64,000 nt of DNA from Epichloe hybrida (Eukaryota; Ascomycota; Sordariomycetes; Hypocreales; Clavicipitaceae), in the NCBI GenBank assembly GCA_019022495.1, contig JAFEKR010000002.1, forward strand, positions 3,906,001 to 3,970,000, in the 5' to 3' direction. The position numbers and the translations under genes were made by a program. This document shows, piece after piece, positions 46,581 to 57,268 of this stretch. Position 1 is the first letter of the stretch. Each line of letters starts with the position of its first letter. The notes beneath the pieces are model-generated. The model did no database searches. It was not told the origin of the DNA and worked only from the letters and a program-made list of their open reading frames with translations.

Positions 46581-48575
46581 ATGTCGACGTGGAGTGAATG
46601 GTCGGACTGGGCTGTTGATCCGTCTCAGAATCTCTTGTATCGGGTGAGGCAGGATCACCAAGGTGCGCTGGCCCGCCGATCGATTATTGATTATCTCAGG
46701 TTCGATTTCAACTTTCGTTGCTGACTCTCGAGTCTCAGGAAACCTGGACTACGAATACAACTATGACTACGGTACCCGAGCGGAAACCCCCCGAGGGGAC
46801 TCGCAGACAATAGAGGCTCTGACGGCGCAACTCGACAGCCTCTCACCTGGCTCCAACTTCGATTCTCAAGGTCAGTGTTGCCGCATTGGGAAAAGACTTG
46901 TAGCTTCACCGCCAGCCCAATCTGCTACGAACCACCTCCTTTGACGTATATTTCCATATTTTCGCCTCGCATTCAAGTCCATCGTCCCCTGAGAACTGAT
47001 TTTGACACCACAAAATGTAGATTACGAACTCAATAGTGGACCACAAGAAAAATCGAGATCCTCCAAGTCCAAGGGCAAGGACAGAGAAAGGGACAGAGAA
47101 AAGGAAAAGGAAAGAAGCAAAGAGAAGAGTAAGGATAAGAGCAAGGAAAATAGCAAAGAAAAGAGCAAGGAGAAGAGCAAGGAGAAGAGCAAAGACAAGG
47201 GAAAACATCCTCAATATGACAAAGGCTCTCAGCGCAAAGGCCACAGTCATTCCGGCTCGACGCAGCAGAGACGCGGAGCCCCGGCAGCCACCGGCAGCAC
47301 AGCACCTCCCAGTCAAACACATTGTAAGTCTCATCAAGTCAACACTGATGTTCAACAAATTCTTCTTTGTCTGACTGCGACAGATGCTTACGATGCTCAA
47401 TACTACACTGGCTCAGGGTACTCGGAGCCAGCAGCTGCATATGCCAGTAAGTGAATTTCTACCGCAAAGCCACCATCGCCTGGTTCTGGCCCGAAACTAT
47501 GAGGCACCAGAGAACTTCATACAATCTGCCTTTACTTAAAAATCATCGGTACTCGTAGCTACCCCGACATCCTACGACTCCAATGAAGCCACGCAGCTGC
47601 AGCAAGCTGCGATCCTGTCACAGCAAATGCAATATGGCATCACTCAAAGCGGCGCCGGGTCTTCAAGCAGTGCTTACACTACTCCTGCTTATGGTAATTG
47701 CCTTTTTATTCCACGAGCTGCCCGACTATAAGGAGCTGTAGTAGTTAACTTATTGCAACCAGTATATGAGCCAGATGAAGATGAATCTACTACACCTAAA
47801 GGAGGTGCTATCTCGGCGGACGAAGATCAATTCGAGGAAATGGATCCGAGTAAGAACCTGCATTTACCTCCCGGCAGGAAGACTGTACCACTGACAAGGA
47901 TTATTTCCAGGATATCGAATCGAGCCGTCCTCGAGGTTCCAGCCAGGGGAGGTGAGCCTTCTTCTTCGTATTCCATAACTAACGCTAGTTCGGCGCTGAT
48001 GCATGAAGGTAGATTTTCAAAGTGTACTGGTCTGAGCCCCAAGGCTCTGGGGAGAATAAGCATCCCAGTGTGTCGGGAAGACAAGAGATTCAAAACAGGT
48101 TTGGCATGAAGTTCTTTGTCGGGTTTCGGCGATTCATCGTGATTGCCAATGATCAAGGTCATTGCACCTGTGTGTAAGTCAATCCGTTCATCTATCCGCC
48201 CGCCATATGAACATGGTCATGGGTGAGTCAATATACTCATGCGTCTACAGGCCAATCTTGACCTACGGTGGCAAAGGATGCAACAAGAACGGCGTAAAGC
48301 CTTCCAAACATGGCATCATCTACGAATACGGGCACAGAGCTCGTACGCTGGACGGCGAGCCAAAATTGGGTTTCCCTGCGGTGCAAGCTCGCATCACCGA
48401 AGATGGTGAGAGACTGTCCAAAGAATCGCGCGTCAACTATTCCAAACTCATCACAGTCGAACACAATGTCAACGTCTTCTTCATCGGCTCGATTATGCCT
48501 GAAAGCTGGGTCAATTTCCAAGATGCGGTGAACGACTGTTGGTGCCAGAAGACCCACCAGCGAAGAAGAAATTAA
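46581..48575 (+). CDS. DUF6590-domain protein, nine exons
   Basis: Exons: 46581-46662, 46739-46870, 47021-47323, 47384-47446, 47559-47693, 47763-47849, 47911-47951, 48013-48173, 48251-48575, giving 442 residues. Phases agree at all eight junctions, and most donors are GTAAGT-like. The N-terminal half is low complexity: Tyr-rich (DYEYNYDYG), then a (KSKEKS)n stretch in exon 3 (residues about 85-130), then Gln/Ser/Tyr-rich segments. The C-terminal half matches the fungal DUF6590 pattern: YRIEPSSRFQPGEIFKVYWS, FGMKFFVGFRRFIVIANDQG, HCTCVPILTYGGKGC, GVKPSKHGIIYEYG, ESRVNYSKLITVEHNVNVFF. DUF6590 proteins are common in filamentous ascomycetes; their function is not known to me. Short exons (41-87 nt) make automated models prone to error here. 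Confidence 0.85.
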
Positions 48576-49570
48576 GACATATGCCGCGGCTCTCTTGTCA
48601 TGACCGTGGTTCACTTTTCTTTTCTTCGGTTACCAGTCACGTTGTGAACCAAATGTTCCACGCCGCTCTTGTCTTATAGCGATCTCGGTGTCTGTCTGTA
48701 CCGAGGGTATCGCACATCACTTGATACGTTCCATACCGCAAACTCGTCTCGACGCGGGTTTGCAGTACGATTATAAGCAACACCGAACGCTCAAAATAGC
48801 ACTTGCCCGCACAGGCAGTCGCTTGGGGCACAGGCCTGAAGCTTTGCGATTTCGCTATTCAAGCATGATTGCCGTCGAGTCAAGGCCTAGGTTGTTTGAT
48901 AAACGGTTCGAGTCTTTTCTCAAAATAAAGGCTGATGCCGCGTGAACAGCCGGACAATGCTTCTCCCGCCGCATTCCATTTGTCTTTTCTTTTGTCTTGT
49001 TTTGTCTTTTTTTTTTTTGGAATATCTTTCTCGTCTTGGAAGTGCACGTCTACGACTTTCACGTTGATCTTTTTTTCCCTTGTTCACGACTCTTCTTCAA
49101 CTATACGCTCATCTCGTCACTGTCCCTCTTGAGGATTCCAGTCTGTTTCTTCTTTGCGCACGGCCCCGTACGACGGCCCCGCCACATTGCAGTTGATAGT
49201 GATCAAGATGTCAATATTGGATGATTGATGAATGTGACTGGATGCAACTCGAAGCCTGCTGCACCGCACCCCACATGGAATTGACCGAGCCGAGACTCGA
49301 GAGACGTTGTACATGCTCCGTAGAGCGGCCCCAATGCCGCCCCATCCATGCCAGACCTCGGCAACTCCCCAACAAGCGCTTCAAGCTGGTTCCTGAGGGG
49401 GAGGGCGAGGCTTTGATCATCTCCGCCGGCCAAACCGAGATGATACAAAACCTAGCCCAGGTTGCTTGTGGACTTGTGGACTAAAAGTCAGGTTTACATC
49501 TACCGAGTCCCAGCTTCCCCTCCCCGTCATTCACCCTCTCGCGCAAAAAATCTCGTCTCCCGTATCCTCA
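48576..49570. other. Intergenic region upstream of the dehydrogenase gene
   Basis: No gene is supported. From about 49462 the frame of the downstream dehydrogenase is open without an ATG (see findings). A T-run lies at 49010-49018. Confidence 0.4.
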
Positions 49571-49630
49571 CCACAAAATCGTCAACCACAAAATCGTCAA
49601 CCACAAAATCGTCAACCACAAAATCGTCAA
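49571..49630. repeat. Four perfect 15-bp tandem repeats in a 5' leader
   Basis: CCACAAAATCGTCAA is repeated exactly four times, ending 14 bases before the dehydrogenase ATG. The 15-bp unit keeps reading frame. Confidence 0.95.
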
Positions 49631-49644
49631 CCCCAAACAACACC

Positions 49645-50646
49645 ATGGCTGAAACGCAATTGGACGATTTCCCCTCTCTCTTCTCGCTCAAAGGAAAGGT
49701 CGCCGTCATCACCGGCGGTTCTCGTGGTCTCGGCCTGCACGCCGCCTCTGCGTACGTGTCGCTGCACAGGAAGGCTTCGGCAAACTCAGCCCTGCTTTCT
49801 TTCTTTCTTTCTTTTTTTTTTTTCTCCCTCTTTCTCTCCTCCAGTCCCCTCGCAATCGCCTGCTAACTCGCATCTCCCGACAGCTTCCTCCAGGCCGGCG
49901 CCTCCAAAGTCTTCATCTCCTCCCGCAAAGCCGCTGCGTGCGACGAGGCCTGCAAAGCCCTCAATGCGCTTCCCAACCGCGCGCCCGGCTCCGTCGCCAT
50001 TCCCGTCCCCGCCGACTCGGCCAACATGAAGGGTGTGAAGCACCTCCTGGAGGAAGTCAAGAAACACACGGACCGCGTGGATATCTTGTTCGCCAACGCC
50101 GGCGCCACGTGGGGCGAAGCCTTTGACACGCACCCCGACGAGGCATTCGCCAAGGTCATGGACCTCAACGTCAAGGCCGTCTTCAACACCATCCGCGTCT
50201 TCACACCCTTGCTGGAGAAGGCTGCGTCGCGCACCAGCCCCAGCCGCGTCATCATCACGGCCAGCGTCGCGGGTCTGGGCATCGGGACGATCGGAAAGCA
50301 AGGCACGTATGGCTACTCTGCTAGCAAGGCGGCCGTGATTCATCTGGGCCGCAACTTGGCCATTGAGCTGGGTCCCCGGCACATCACCGTCAATTCCATC
50401 TGTCCCGGCTTCTTCCCCAGCAAGATGTCAAATGGGCTGCTGGAGATTGCTGGCGGGGCGGACAAGATTGGAAACGCCAACCCCATGGGCAGACTGGGAA
50501 TGCCCGAGGATATCGCCGGTGCGGTAGTGTATCTGGCTAGTCGGGCGGGCTCCCATGTGAATGGAGAGGCTATTGCCATTGATGGTGGTGCCATGTGGGC
50601 TCGAGGTGAGCTGGCTTTCCATGGCCAAGGGAGCTCAAAGCTGTAG
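49645..50646 (+). CDS. Short-chain dehydrogenase/reductase
   Basis: Exons are 49645-49751 and 49884-50646, giving 289 residues. The intron (GTACGT ... GCTAAC ... CCGACAG) completes an Ala codon. The classical SDR set is present: cofactor motif TGGSRGLG (residues about 25-32), NAGA, the catalytic Ser in IITASVAG, and the Y-x3-K pair in YGYSASKAAV. ICPGFFPSKM follows, then the C-terminal NGEAIAIDGG. The layout and FLQAGASKVFISSRK suggest an NADP(H)-dependent ketoacyl-reductase-like enzyme of the RhlG-related type; the substrate is not defined by sequence. It is convergent with the methyltransferase gene. ATG 49645 (ACCATGG context) was chosen as start. Confidence 0.9.
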
Positions 50647-50975
50647 ATTGCGCCATGTGGGAAGAAAAAAAAAAGGAAAAAAACCCCTCATGGAATGTAT
50701 ATGATTATGCTGTTCTGTTCTATTCTTCCTAGATGGTCAACTCTTGTTTACTGTTGAGAATAGGTAGGGAAAGAAGGCTCGATCTCTGACGTGCAAATGC
50801 AATGCAATATGCCATGTTCTTATTGTACTGCTCCAGTTGCGCTGTGTTGTCTAACAATGCCGGCATGCGGCTCTCTTCAAACCCCCTCTCATTATTATGC
50901 GCCGCGCTCACGGAAAAAATCTTTCTCTCTTCTTCTTCAAGGTATGACGTCTGGCATCGTCACTTTGTCTGCCCA
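50647..50975. other. Short convergent intergenic region
   Basis: This holds the 3' ends of the dehydrogenase and the methyltransferase, with an A-run at 50664-50673. Nothing else is seen. Confidence 0.4.
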
Positions 50976-52424
50976 TCATGTTGCTCTCCCGGACTTGCGC
51001 GCGACCCAGGCAGTAGCCTTGTACACGGTCCGCAACATGCTCTCCTCGTCCTGGATGTAAGGCGCCTCAATGCCAAGCTGCGTCCATTCGACGTCAAACC
51101 CCAATTTCTTCAACAGCGCCATGACCTCATCGTTGGACAGCTCGAAACTACCTGGATCAGCTATCCCGGACGAATTGTTGAAGTCGTGCTCGCCGTCGCC
51201 GTCGTCATCATGCCCATGGTTGCCAGGGGCTTGGTTCTCAAAATGCCACAGCAGAGGTCCGACATTGACGAGGATGCCGCCCGGGCGCAGGCAGTGGTGG
51301 ATGACTTGGAGATAGCGAATCAGGTTAGGGGCAGTGTCCAAGAAGAAGAGGCTCGCCACGGAATCATACGTCTCTCTGTGGTCGTCGTCCGAGTAGAGGC
51401 AGAGGAAGTCGGCTGCACACATGGACATGCCGCCGCCGCCGCCGCCGCCGCCATTGACAGAGTTGGCGAGCTCGGTCGCGGGATGGACGTCGGGGACTTT
51501 GTAGCCTCGGAGGTGGTTCTCCCGCGTGAGGTGGTTTGAGAAGGCATGTACCCAGGGATAGATGGTGTATTTGCCGGCGACTTGGCAGTCGTTCAAGATG
51601 TGCGACGATGCCAGGAGCTGGTGGTAGGAGATCTCGTTGCCTTCGGCTTCGTAGCCCCTTCGACAGATCTCGAACACTAGTCTTCCCAGTCCAGCTCCCG
51701 GGACCAGAACCTTTTGCTTTCGGTCGTTGCCCAGCCTGGCCTGCTGGTCTTCCAGAGCCCTCATGATGGGCGCGTAGCATTAGCATACGTCCCTCTCCGC
51801 AGCGCCGTCCGCCGTCCAGTCCCTGTAGAACTGGCGGATCGTGCTCCTGGCCTTGTCAATGTCCGCGTGCTTGGCGACGCCCGTCCACTGAAGCGGCATC
51901 ATGGGCTCGCCCTGAGGTGACACGCTGGCAAGTGAGGCGAAGTTCCTCAGGCCGTGGGACACGATGGCCCGGGCCAGCTCCGCATTAGCGTCAATGGCAT
52001 CGTCGGCCTTGTCCAGGGTTTCCAAGAAATTGAACGGAGGAGCTGCGAGCATTTTCCAGTGTTCCTGGGGAAGGGCGTAGAACGACCGACGTCGCAAGTG
52101 AGTGACGTTGAAGTGAGCGACTTTGGCGTATTGTCTGGATCGCACCATTAGCACGCGAAATAAAGCAGAACGGAGTCAACGGAAATTTCTGTTTGTTTTT
52201 GTTTTGTTTTATGTGGTCTTTTTCAATTTGTCAATAGAGGGAGGGAGTGGAAGGAGAGTGAAGTGACTGTCGGGTCGTGTAACAGAGGATTCGGATCCAA
52301 CGTACGAAAATGAGTCTAAAGCACAGAAGATCACTCTGACCTCTTCGGGATCGTCCAGATGTTCCTCCACCTCTTCCCAGGCACCTGCCTCTTGGGAAAT
52401 CTTCGTGCGGACCTCATCAGCCAT
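50976..52424 (-). pseudogene. Carnosine N-methyltransferase-like gene interrupted by an in-frame stop
   Basis: Exons on the minus strand are 52424-52306 and 52134-50976, in one continuous frame of 425 codons, except for a TAA at 51782-51780. The domain is the N2227/CARNMT type: an N-terminal helical part (AHFNVTHLRRRSFYALPQEH, IRQFYRDWTADGAAERD), the SAM-binding motif VLVPGAGLGRLVFEI, GNEISYHQL, IYPWVHAFSN, then DFLCLY, FFLDTAPNLIRYL and LRPGGILVNVGPLLWHFE. The stop falls in the conserved AERDxCY...P motif, which here reads ...AERDVC-stop-CYAPIM. The bases around it (TGCTAA TGCTAC) look like a 6-nt duplication. An eight-Gly run follows the microsatellite at 51429-51452. Other possibilities are a sequencing error or use of ATG 51764 for a shorter protein. 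Confidence 0.75.
51780..51782 (-). other. In-frame TAA stop inside the methyltransferase gene
   Basis: On the minus strand the frame reads GAC GTA TGC TAA TGC TAC GCG. Coding similarity to the family continues in the same frame on both sides. Confidence 0.85.
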
Positions 52425-52927
52425 GATTGTTCCTCGACGAAGACTTGGCTAGACGCTGCTCATGATGTTGTGTCGAGGTTTTGAGGATGAGTACGAAATT
52501 GATGGGGCAATGGCCAGACGCCGACTAATATCACACGGCTTTGACTTTTTCCTTTTTTTTTTTTTTTTCCTCTTGTTGGTGTTATTGGCTTACCCTTCCA
52601 TCCTAACCAAATGAGCGCACTGGTCTTCCTTCCTCAGCTCCAACGCCGAGTAGATAATGAAGCTTTGATAAGAGAGGTCTCAGAGAAAGTGTGTCAACGC
52701 CGCAACGGACCCAATCAGCCAACCCGTATGGATCCGTAGACAGGCTTCTCCAACCAATCATGTGATTTCCCCGTCTCGTCTCTCACTGGAAACAAGGCGA
52801 TTAGGCTTCATCACTGGCAGCAAATCCTTACCCTCCTCGACGCTTTGCATAGTGAGCAAAGCCTGGAAGCTGGAAGGGAAATTATTCCTACTTTGGCAAG
52901 CAGGATTTGTCACAGATTGCTTTAAGC
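52425..52927. promoter_or_regulatory. Divergent region between methyltransferase and POC4-like gene
   Basis: This 503-base spacer separates two start codons pointing apart. It holds a T-run at 52552-52568 and a CCAATCA box at 52754-52760. Nothing else can be named. Confidence 0.4.
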
Positions 52928-53464
52928 ATGGCCGTCCCCGAAACCCGAGTCGTCAGCTTTTCGTTACCTCTCCCTCGCTCGCTCGATACCCGCATCTACC
53001 TGCGTCTCAGCACGCAGGCCAAGGCCTTGGTGCTGTCTCTCACGACTGCAGCGCAGGGTGAAGTAGGCAGTCCGAAGCCCATGGGCTCGTTTGTCTATGC
53101 GCTACCAAATGTCAGTAGCCTTTTTTTTTTTTTTTTTTTTTATGTTCGGTTTGAACTGCCTTGATCTCATCATCATCGATTGACGGTGAAATGGGTGCAG
53201 CGTTTTGATGACAAGCAACCTCTCGCAACCACGTTGTTCCCTTCAGAGTCCAGCTTAGAGTTCACCACGCGGCTGGCGAAGCTTCTCGTGAGACGAGTCC
53301 AACTACCCGTCTATGTCACCAACTCGGCGAGCTTCGCCAATGCAGGCATGGGAGGGACAGTGGAGGAAGAAATGGGGGCTTTCAAGAATATTGCTGAGGT
53401 GATCCTAAATAAGCTCAAGGAGGCCGGTGTGGGAGCCCTGGCGGTGAATGGAAATCTTTCATGA
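52928..53464 (+). CDS. Proteasome assembly chaperone 4 (Poc4/PAC4-like)
   Basis: Exons are 52928-53110 and 53201-53464, giving 148 residues in phase 0. The 90-nt intron starts GTCAGT, holds an 18-T run and ends GGTGCAG. The protein is a short alpha/beta sandwich: VSFSLPLPRSLDTRIYLRLS, AKALVLSLTTAAQGE, MGSFVYALPN, then LFPSESSLEFTTRLAKLLVR and PVYVTNSASFANAGMGGTVE. These strands match fungal proteasome assembly chaperone 4 proteins. Family knowledge: the Poc3-Poc4 (PAC3-PAC4) heterodimer helps order alpha subunits during 20S assembly. Assignment is by pattern and length. Confidence 0.75.
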
Positions 53465-54314
53465 TGACAAACTGGAAAATAAGGTGTTTGATAAGCCTTC
53501 GGATGGATGACAATGAGGGGGCTTCAGATGCCGTCTTCATCTTTGAAAGTGTTGGGTTGCTTCCAATAACTGCCGACAAAGGCGCGGTTAATGTGCTCGC
53601 CATCCCTCACAGCAATTCAGTACCGAACGTCATAAAATCTTTAGCACCACCATGGTGATACGCATAAGTGACGCACGAAACTGAATATGTGAGCACAGCA
53701 TGAACATCTACGTGTCTTTTCTTTTCAATTTGCAACTGACTGTCCAGGGTAGCTGGACTGGGTTCGAAACGGATGGATGATTCTGGCTTTCCGGGGAAAA
53801 ATTGCTGCTTGCCCTGGCCTGGAACCGGAGCCACCGGGTTATCGTTATCGCACCCGCCAACCTATTCTGGAACGGGCGCTGCTCCCCCGCCAGACATCGT
53901 CCAGCAAGCGCACACGTTCAATCGTTCCTGAGCGGCCTTGAACGACTATTTTTTTTCACAGTCAAGGCACAGGTGGCACAGGCTGCTCGATGCGACTGCC
54001 ACAAGATCCTTTCAATCGAGTTCTAAATCTCCAATACCTGCTGCCCGCACCGCTCGCGAGCCCTCGAGCCTCGACTACCACCACTTACTTGCCCCACGAC
54101 CCTTGTTCTTGCAGAGGGGCAACATTAAAAAATCACTTGTATGCCATCATTGCTTGTTGGGCTATCTAGCTCGCGGGCACTCTCACGCAGTTGAATTCTA
54201 CTGTGTAATGGCGATTGTCAACCGGTAGCTAATATGCGTTCAGGTCTTTCGTCGCCGTGAGGACATGCAATAGCCATAACTCGAGTTGAATCGACGCCAT
54301 CACCCGCCACCAAC
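53465..54314. other. Intergenic region upstream of transportin
   Basis: This 850-base spacer has no supported gene. A GGTTCGAAAC word at 53759 resembles a tRNA B box, but no cloverleaf can be built around it. Confidence 0.4.
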
Positions 54315-57268
54315 ATGTCCTGGCAACCGTCCCCAGACTCGGTGAGGCAGCTCGCCGCTTGCCTTAAAGATTCCCTGAGCGGCCTCGATAAGAATGCCCA
54401 AAAAAACGCTGAAGTGGTGCGTCCTCCCCCAACTAGCTCGGCTGACAAAGACGGTGTTCTAATACTCGACTAGATGTTGCAACAAGCGAAGAACTCGCCA
54501 GACATAAACAACTACTTGGCCTACCTCTTTTCGAGCACGCAGCCTCCAGAGGGGCTAGACTGCAGCGAAACTGACTACCACCTTGTACGATCGGCCGCTG
54601 GTATTATGCTCAAGAACAATGTCAAGAACGAGTGGAAAACCATACCCGAAGAAAGCTTGAAATTTGTCCGAATGGCCGTTCCAATGGGCCTGCAAGACAA
54701 GAACGTCCAGATTCGCAACTATGCTGGAAATATTGCGACTGAGGTGATTCGAAGAGGCGGCTTGCTTACTTGGCCGGATCTGCTCCCTCAGTTGATAGAC
54801 ATGTTTGGAAACACTAGCGGCAATGTGTCCAACGAGGCCCAGGAGGGTGCCATGTCCGCCATGACAAAAATCTGCGAGGACAGTCCCCGGGTGTTCATAA
54901 GGGAGGTGAACGGACAGCGTCCGCTCAATCACGTACTCCCCCAGCTCATAGCTGCTACCAAGAGCCCGGTTGCAAAAGTTCGGGCTGGAGCTTTGACTGC
55001 GATAAACAATTTTACCCCCCGAGCTTCGCAAGCAATGCTGGATTCCATTGACGACCTCTTGCAGCAGCTGTTTGTTCTCTCCAGCGACAGCAGTCACGAT
55101 GTACGGCGCCAAGTATGTCGCGCCTTTGTTCATCTTGTTGAAACACGACCTGACAAGTTACAACCTCACATTGGCGGTTTGGTGGACTACCTCATCTCTC
55201 AGCAGAAAGGTGACGATGAGGACCTCGCACGCGAGGCAGCCGAATTTTGGTTGGCAGTTGGGGAGCATGATGATTTGTGGCAGGGCCTCCAGCCATACCT
55301 TGAACAAGAATTATTCCCGTTCTGTTGGAGTGTATGATTTACAGCGGGGAAGATATTGCTCTTCTCGGTGGTGCCTCGGACGACGAGGACGAAGATGACA
55401 AAGAACAAGACATCAAGCCTGCATTTGCAAAGAAAAATCTAAACCGAAATACCACCGCAAATGGTAATTCAGCTGATCAGAACGAGAGCGGTGATGCCCA
55501 AGTCAAGAACACAGGGATGGATGATGATCCTGAAGAGGGGGAGATCGATGACGAACTCGACGATGGAGACGAAAACCCCGATGAAAGATGGACTCTTCGC
55601 AAATGTTCCGCAGCTGCCTTGGACGTCTTCGCAAAGGACTTTCGCAACCCTGTATTCGAAGCCATCTTCCCTTACTTGTCTCAGAATCTCAAACATGACG
55701 AATGGCCTCATCGTGAGGCAGCTGTTTTGGCCTTGGGTGCAGTAGCCGAGGGATGTATGGATGTCGTCGCGCCTCATCTCCCCCAACTCATGCCATATCT
55801 GATTTCACTACTTGAGGACCCTGAGCCAGTCGTTCGTCAGATTACGTGCTGGACTCTGGGCCGCTATTCTGAATGGGCCACAGAGCTTTCTGGGGGACAG
55901 AAAGAGCAGTACTTCGTGCCTCTGATGGATGGCATTCTTAGAAAGATGCTTGACAGAAACAAGAAGGTCCAGGCCGCTGGCGCGTCTGCTTTTGCCAATA
56001 TTGAATACAAGGCAGGCTCCCACTTGGAACCATATTGCGGCCCTATCATCCAACAATTTGTTCGTTGCTTTGGCAAGTACAAGGACAAGAATATGTACGT
56101 CCTATACGACTGTGTGCAAACGCTGGCAGAACGCACTGGATCGCTCCTGGCCACCCCGGAGCTCAAAGACCAGCTGATGCCCGCTCTCAATGAGAGATAT
56201 AACATCGTATCAGACCAGTCTAGAGAAGTTTTCCCTCTTCTCGAGTGTCTATCTTATGTCGCCTTGGCTTTGGGACCGTCGTTTGCCCCATATGCGCCAC
56301 CCATCTTTGCTCGCTGCATCAACATTGTTCACATGAACCTGGAACAGAGCTTGGCTGCCGTAAGCAATGTCGGTTTCGATAGCCCTGACAAGGATTTCTT
56401 GGTCACCAGTCTCGACCTCCTGAGTGCAATCATTCAGGCACTGGGAGAGGAACCATCAACGGAGCTCGTCAAGAACTCTCCCCAACCCTTCTTTGAATTG
56501 CTCACATTCTGCATGGAAGACCCAACCGATGAGGTCAGACAGTCTGCCTACGCTTTGCTGGGAGATTGCGCAAACTTCGTTTATCACTTGATGCAGCCTC
56601 ATCTCGATACCATAATACCTATTGCCCTCAAGCAGCTCGACCTGGATTCTATGCTCGACGATGAAGTTGGTGATGGATTTGGGGCTTACAACAACACCTG
56701 TTGGTCCATCGGCGAGATTACGATGCAGCATGGCAAAGGCATGGCGCAATGGGTTCCAGGGCTGCTGAAACACCTTGTTGAAATCATGTGCAACCCCCGG
56801 GTGCCCAAGAGTCTCGCTGAGAACTCCGCTATTGCACTTGGCCGGCTTGGATTAGAAAATTCAGAGCTCTTGGCCCCTGCTTTGCCGACCTTTGCCGAGG
56901 ACTTTATCACTGTGATGAGGAAGGTCGACTCCACCGATGAGAAGGCTTCGGCTTTCAAAGGCTTCTCCATGGTCATTGCTCAGAATCCCCAGGCGATTGA
57001 AAAGGTTCTACTAGACTACTTTGTAGCCCTGGCTCAATACGACGAGTCTGAATTACCGGATACAATGAAGCAGGAACTTCACGACGTCTTTCAGCATGTG
57101 AGTTGTGTTTGAGACCTCGATGATCCTGCCTCTACCCGTTTATACTGACACATATTGGCAAACAAGGTCCTCAACGTGTATAAGCAGATGATGCCACAAT
57201 TCAACGAATTTCTCGGACAGATGTGTCCTCAAGATCGCCAGACGCTCACCGCCAAATACTCCGTCTGA
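54315..57268 (+). CDS. KAP104: Transportin / karyopherin beta-2 with a one-base frame break
   Basis: Exons are 54315-54416, 54474-57097 and 57167-57268, for about 942 residues. The N-terminus MSWQPSPDSVRQLAACLKDS, then MLQQAKNSPDINNYLAYLFS and LKNNVKNEWKTIPEESL, matches transportin. HEAT repeats run throughout, with an acidic loop (GGASDDEDEDDKEQDIKP). The end of HEAT exon 3 reads VLNVYKQMMPQFNEFLGQM. It imports PY-NLS cargo such as hnRNP-type proteins into the nucleus. The frame changes near 55308-55310: after ...QPYLEQ the next conserved block, IIPVLLECMIYSGEDIALLG, lies in another frame, as if one base were missing from an A-run (GAATTATT). Without it, translation stops at 55335-55337. The rest of the gene looks intact, so a sequence error is more likely than decay. 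Confidence 0.88.

Noticed and set aside
51740..51800. A 45-nt intron removing the TAA in the methyltransferase
   Set aside because: The branch-like CTAATG would lie directly after the donor, the intron would be near or below the usual minimum length, and it would delete the conserved CYAPIM region.
53750..53800. tRNA B-box-like GGTTCGAAAC
   Set aside because: No matching A box, anticodon arm or acceptor stem can be drawn around it. I found no tRNA or rRNA gene in the window.
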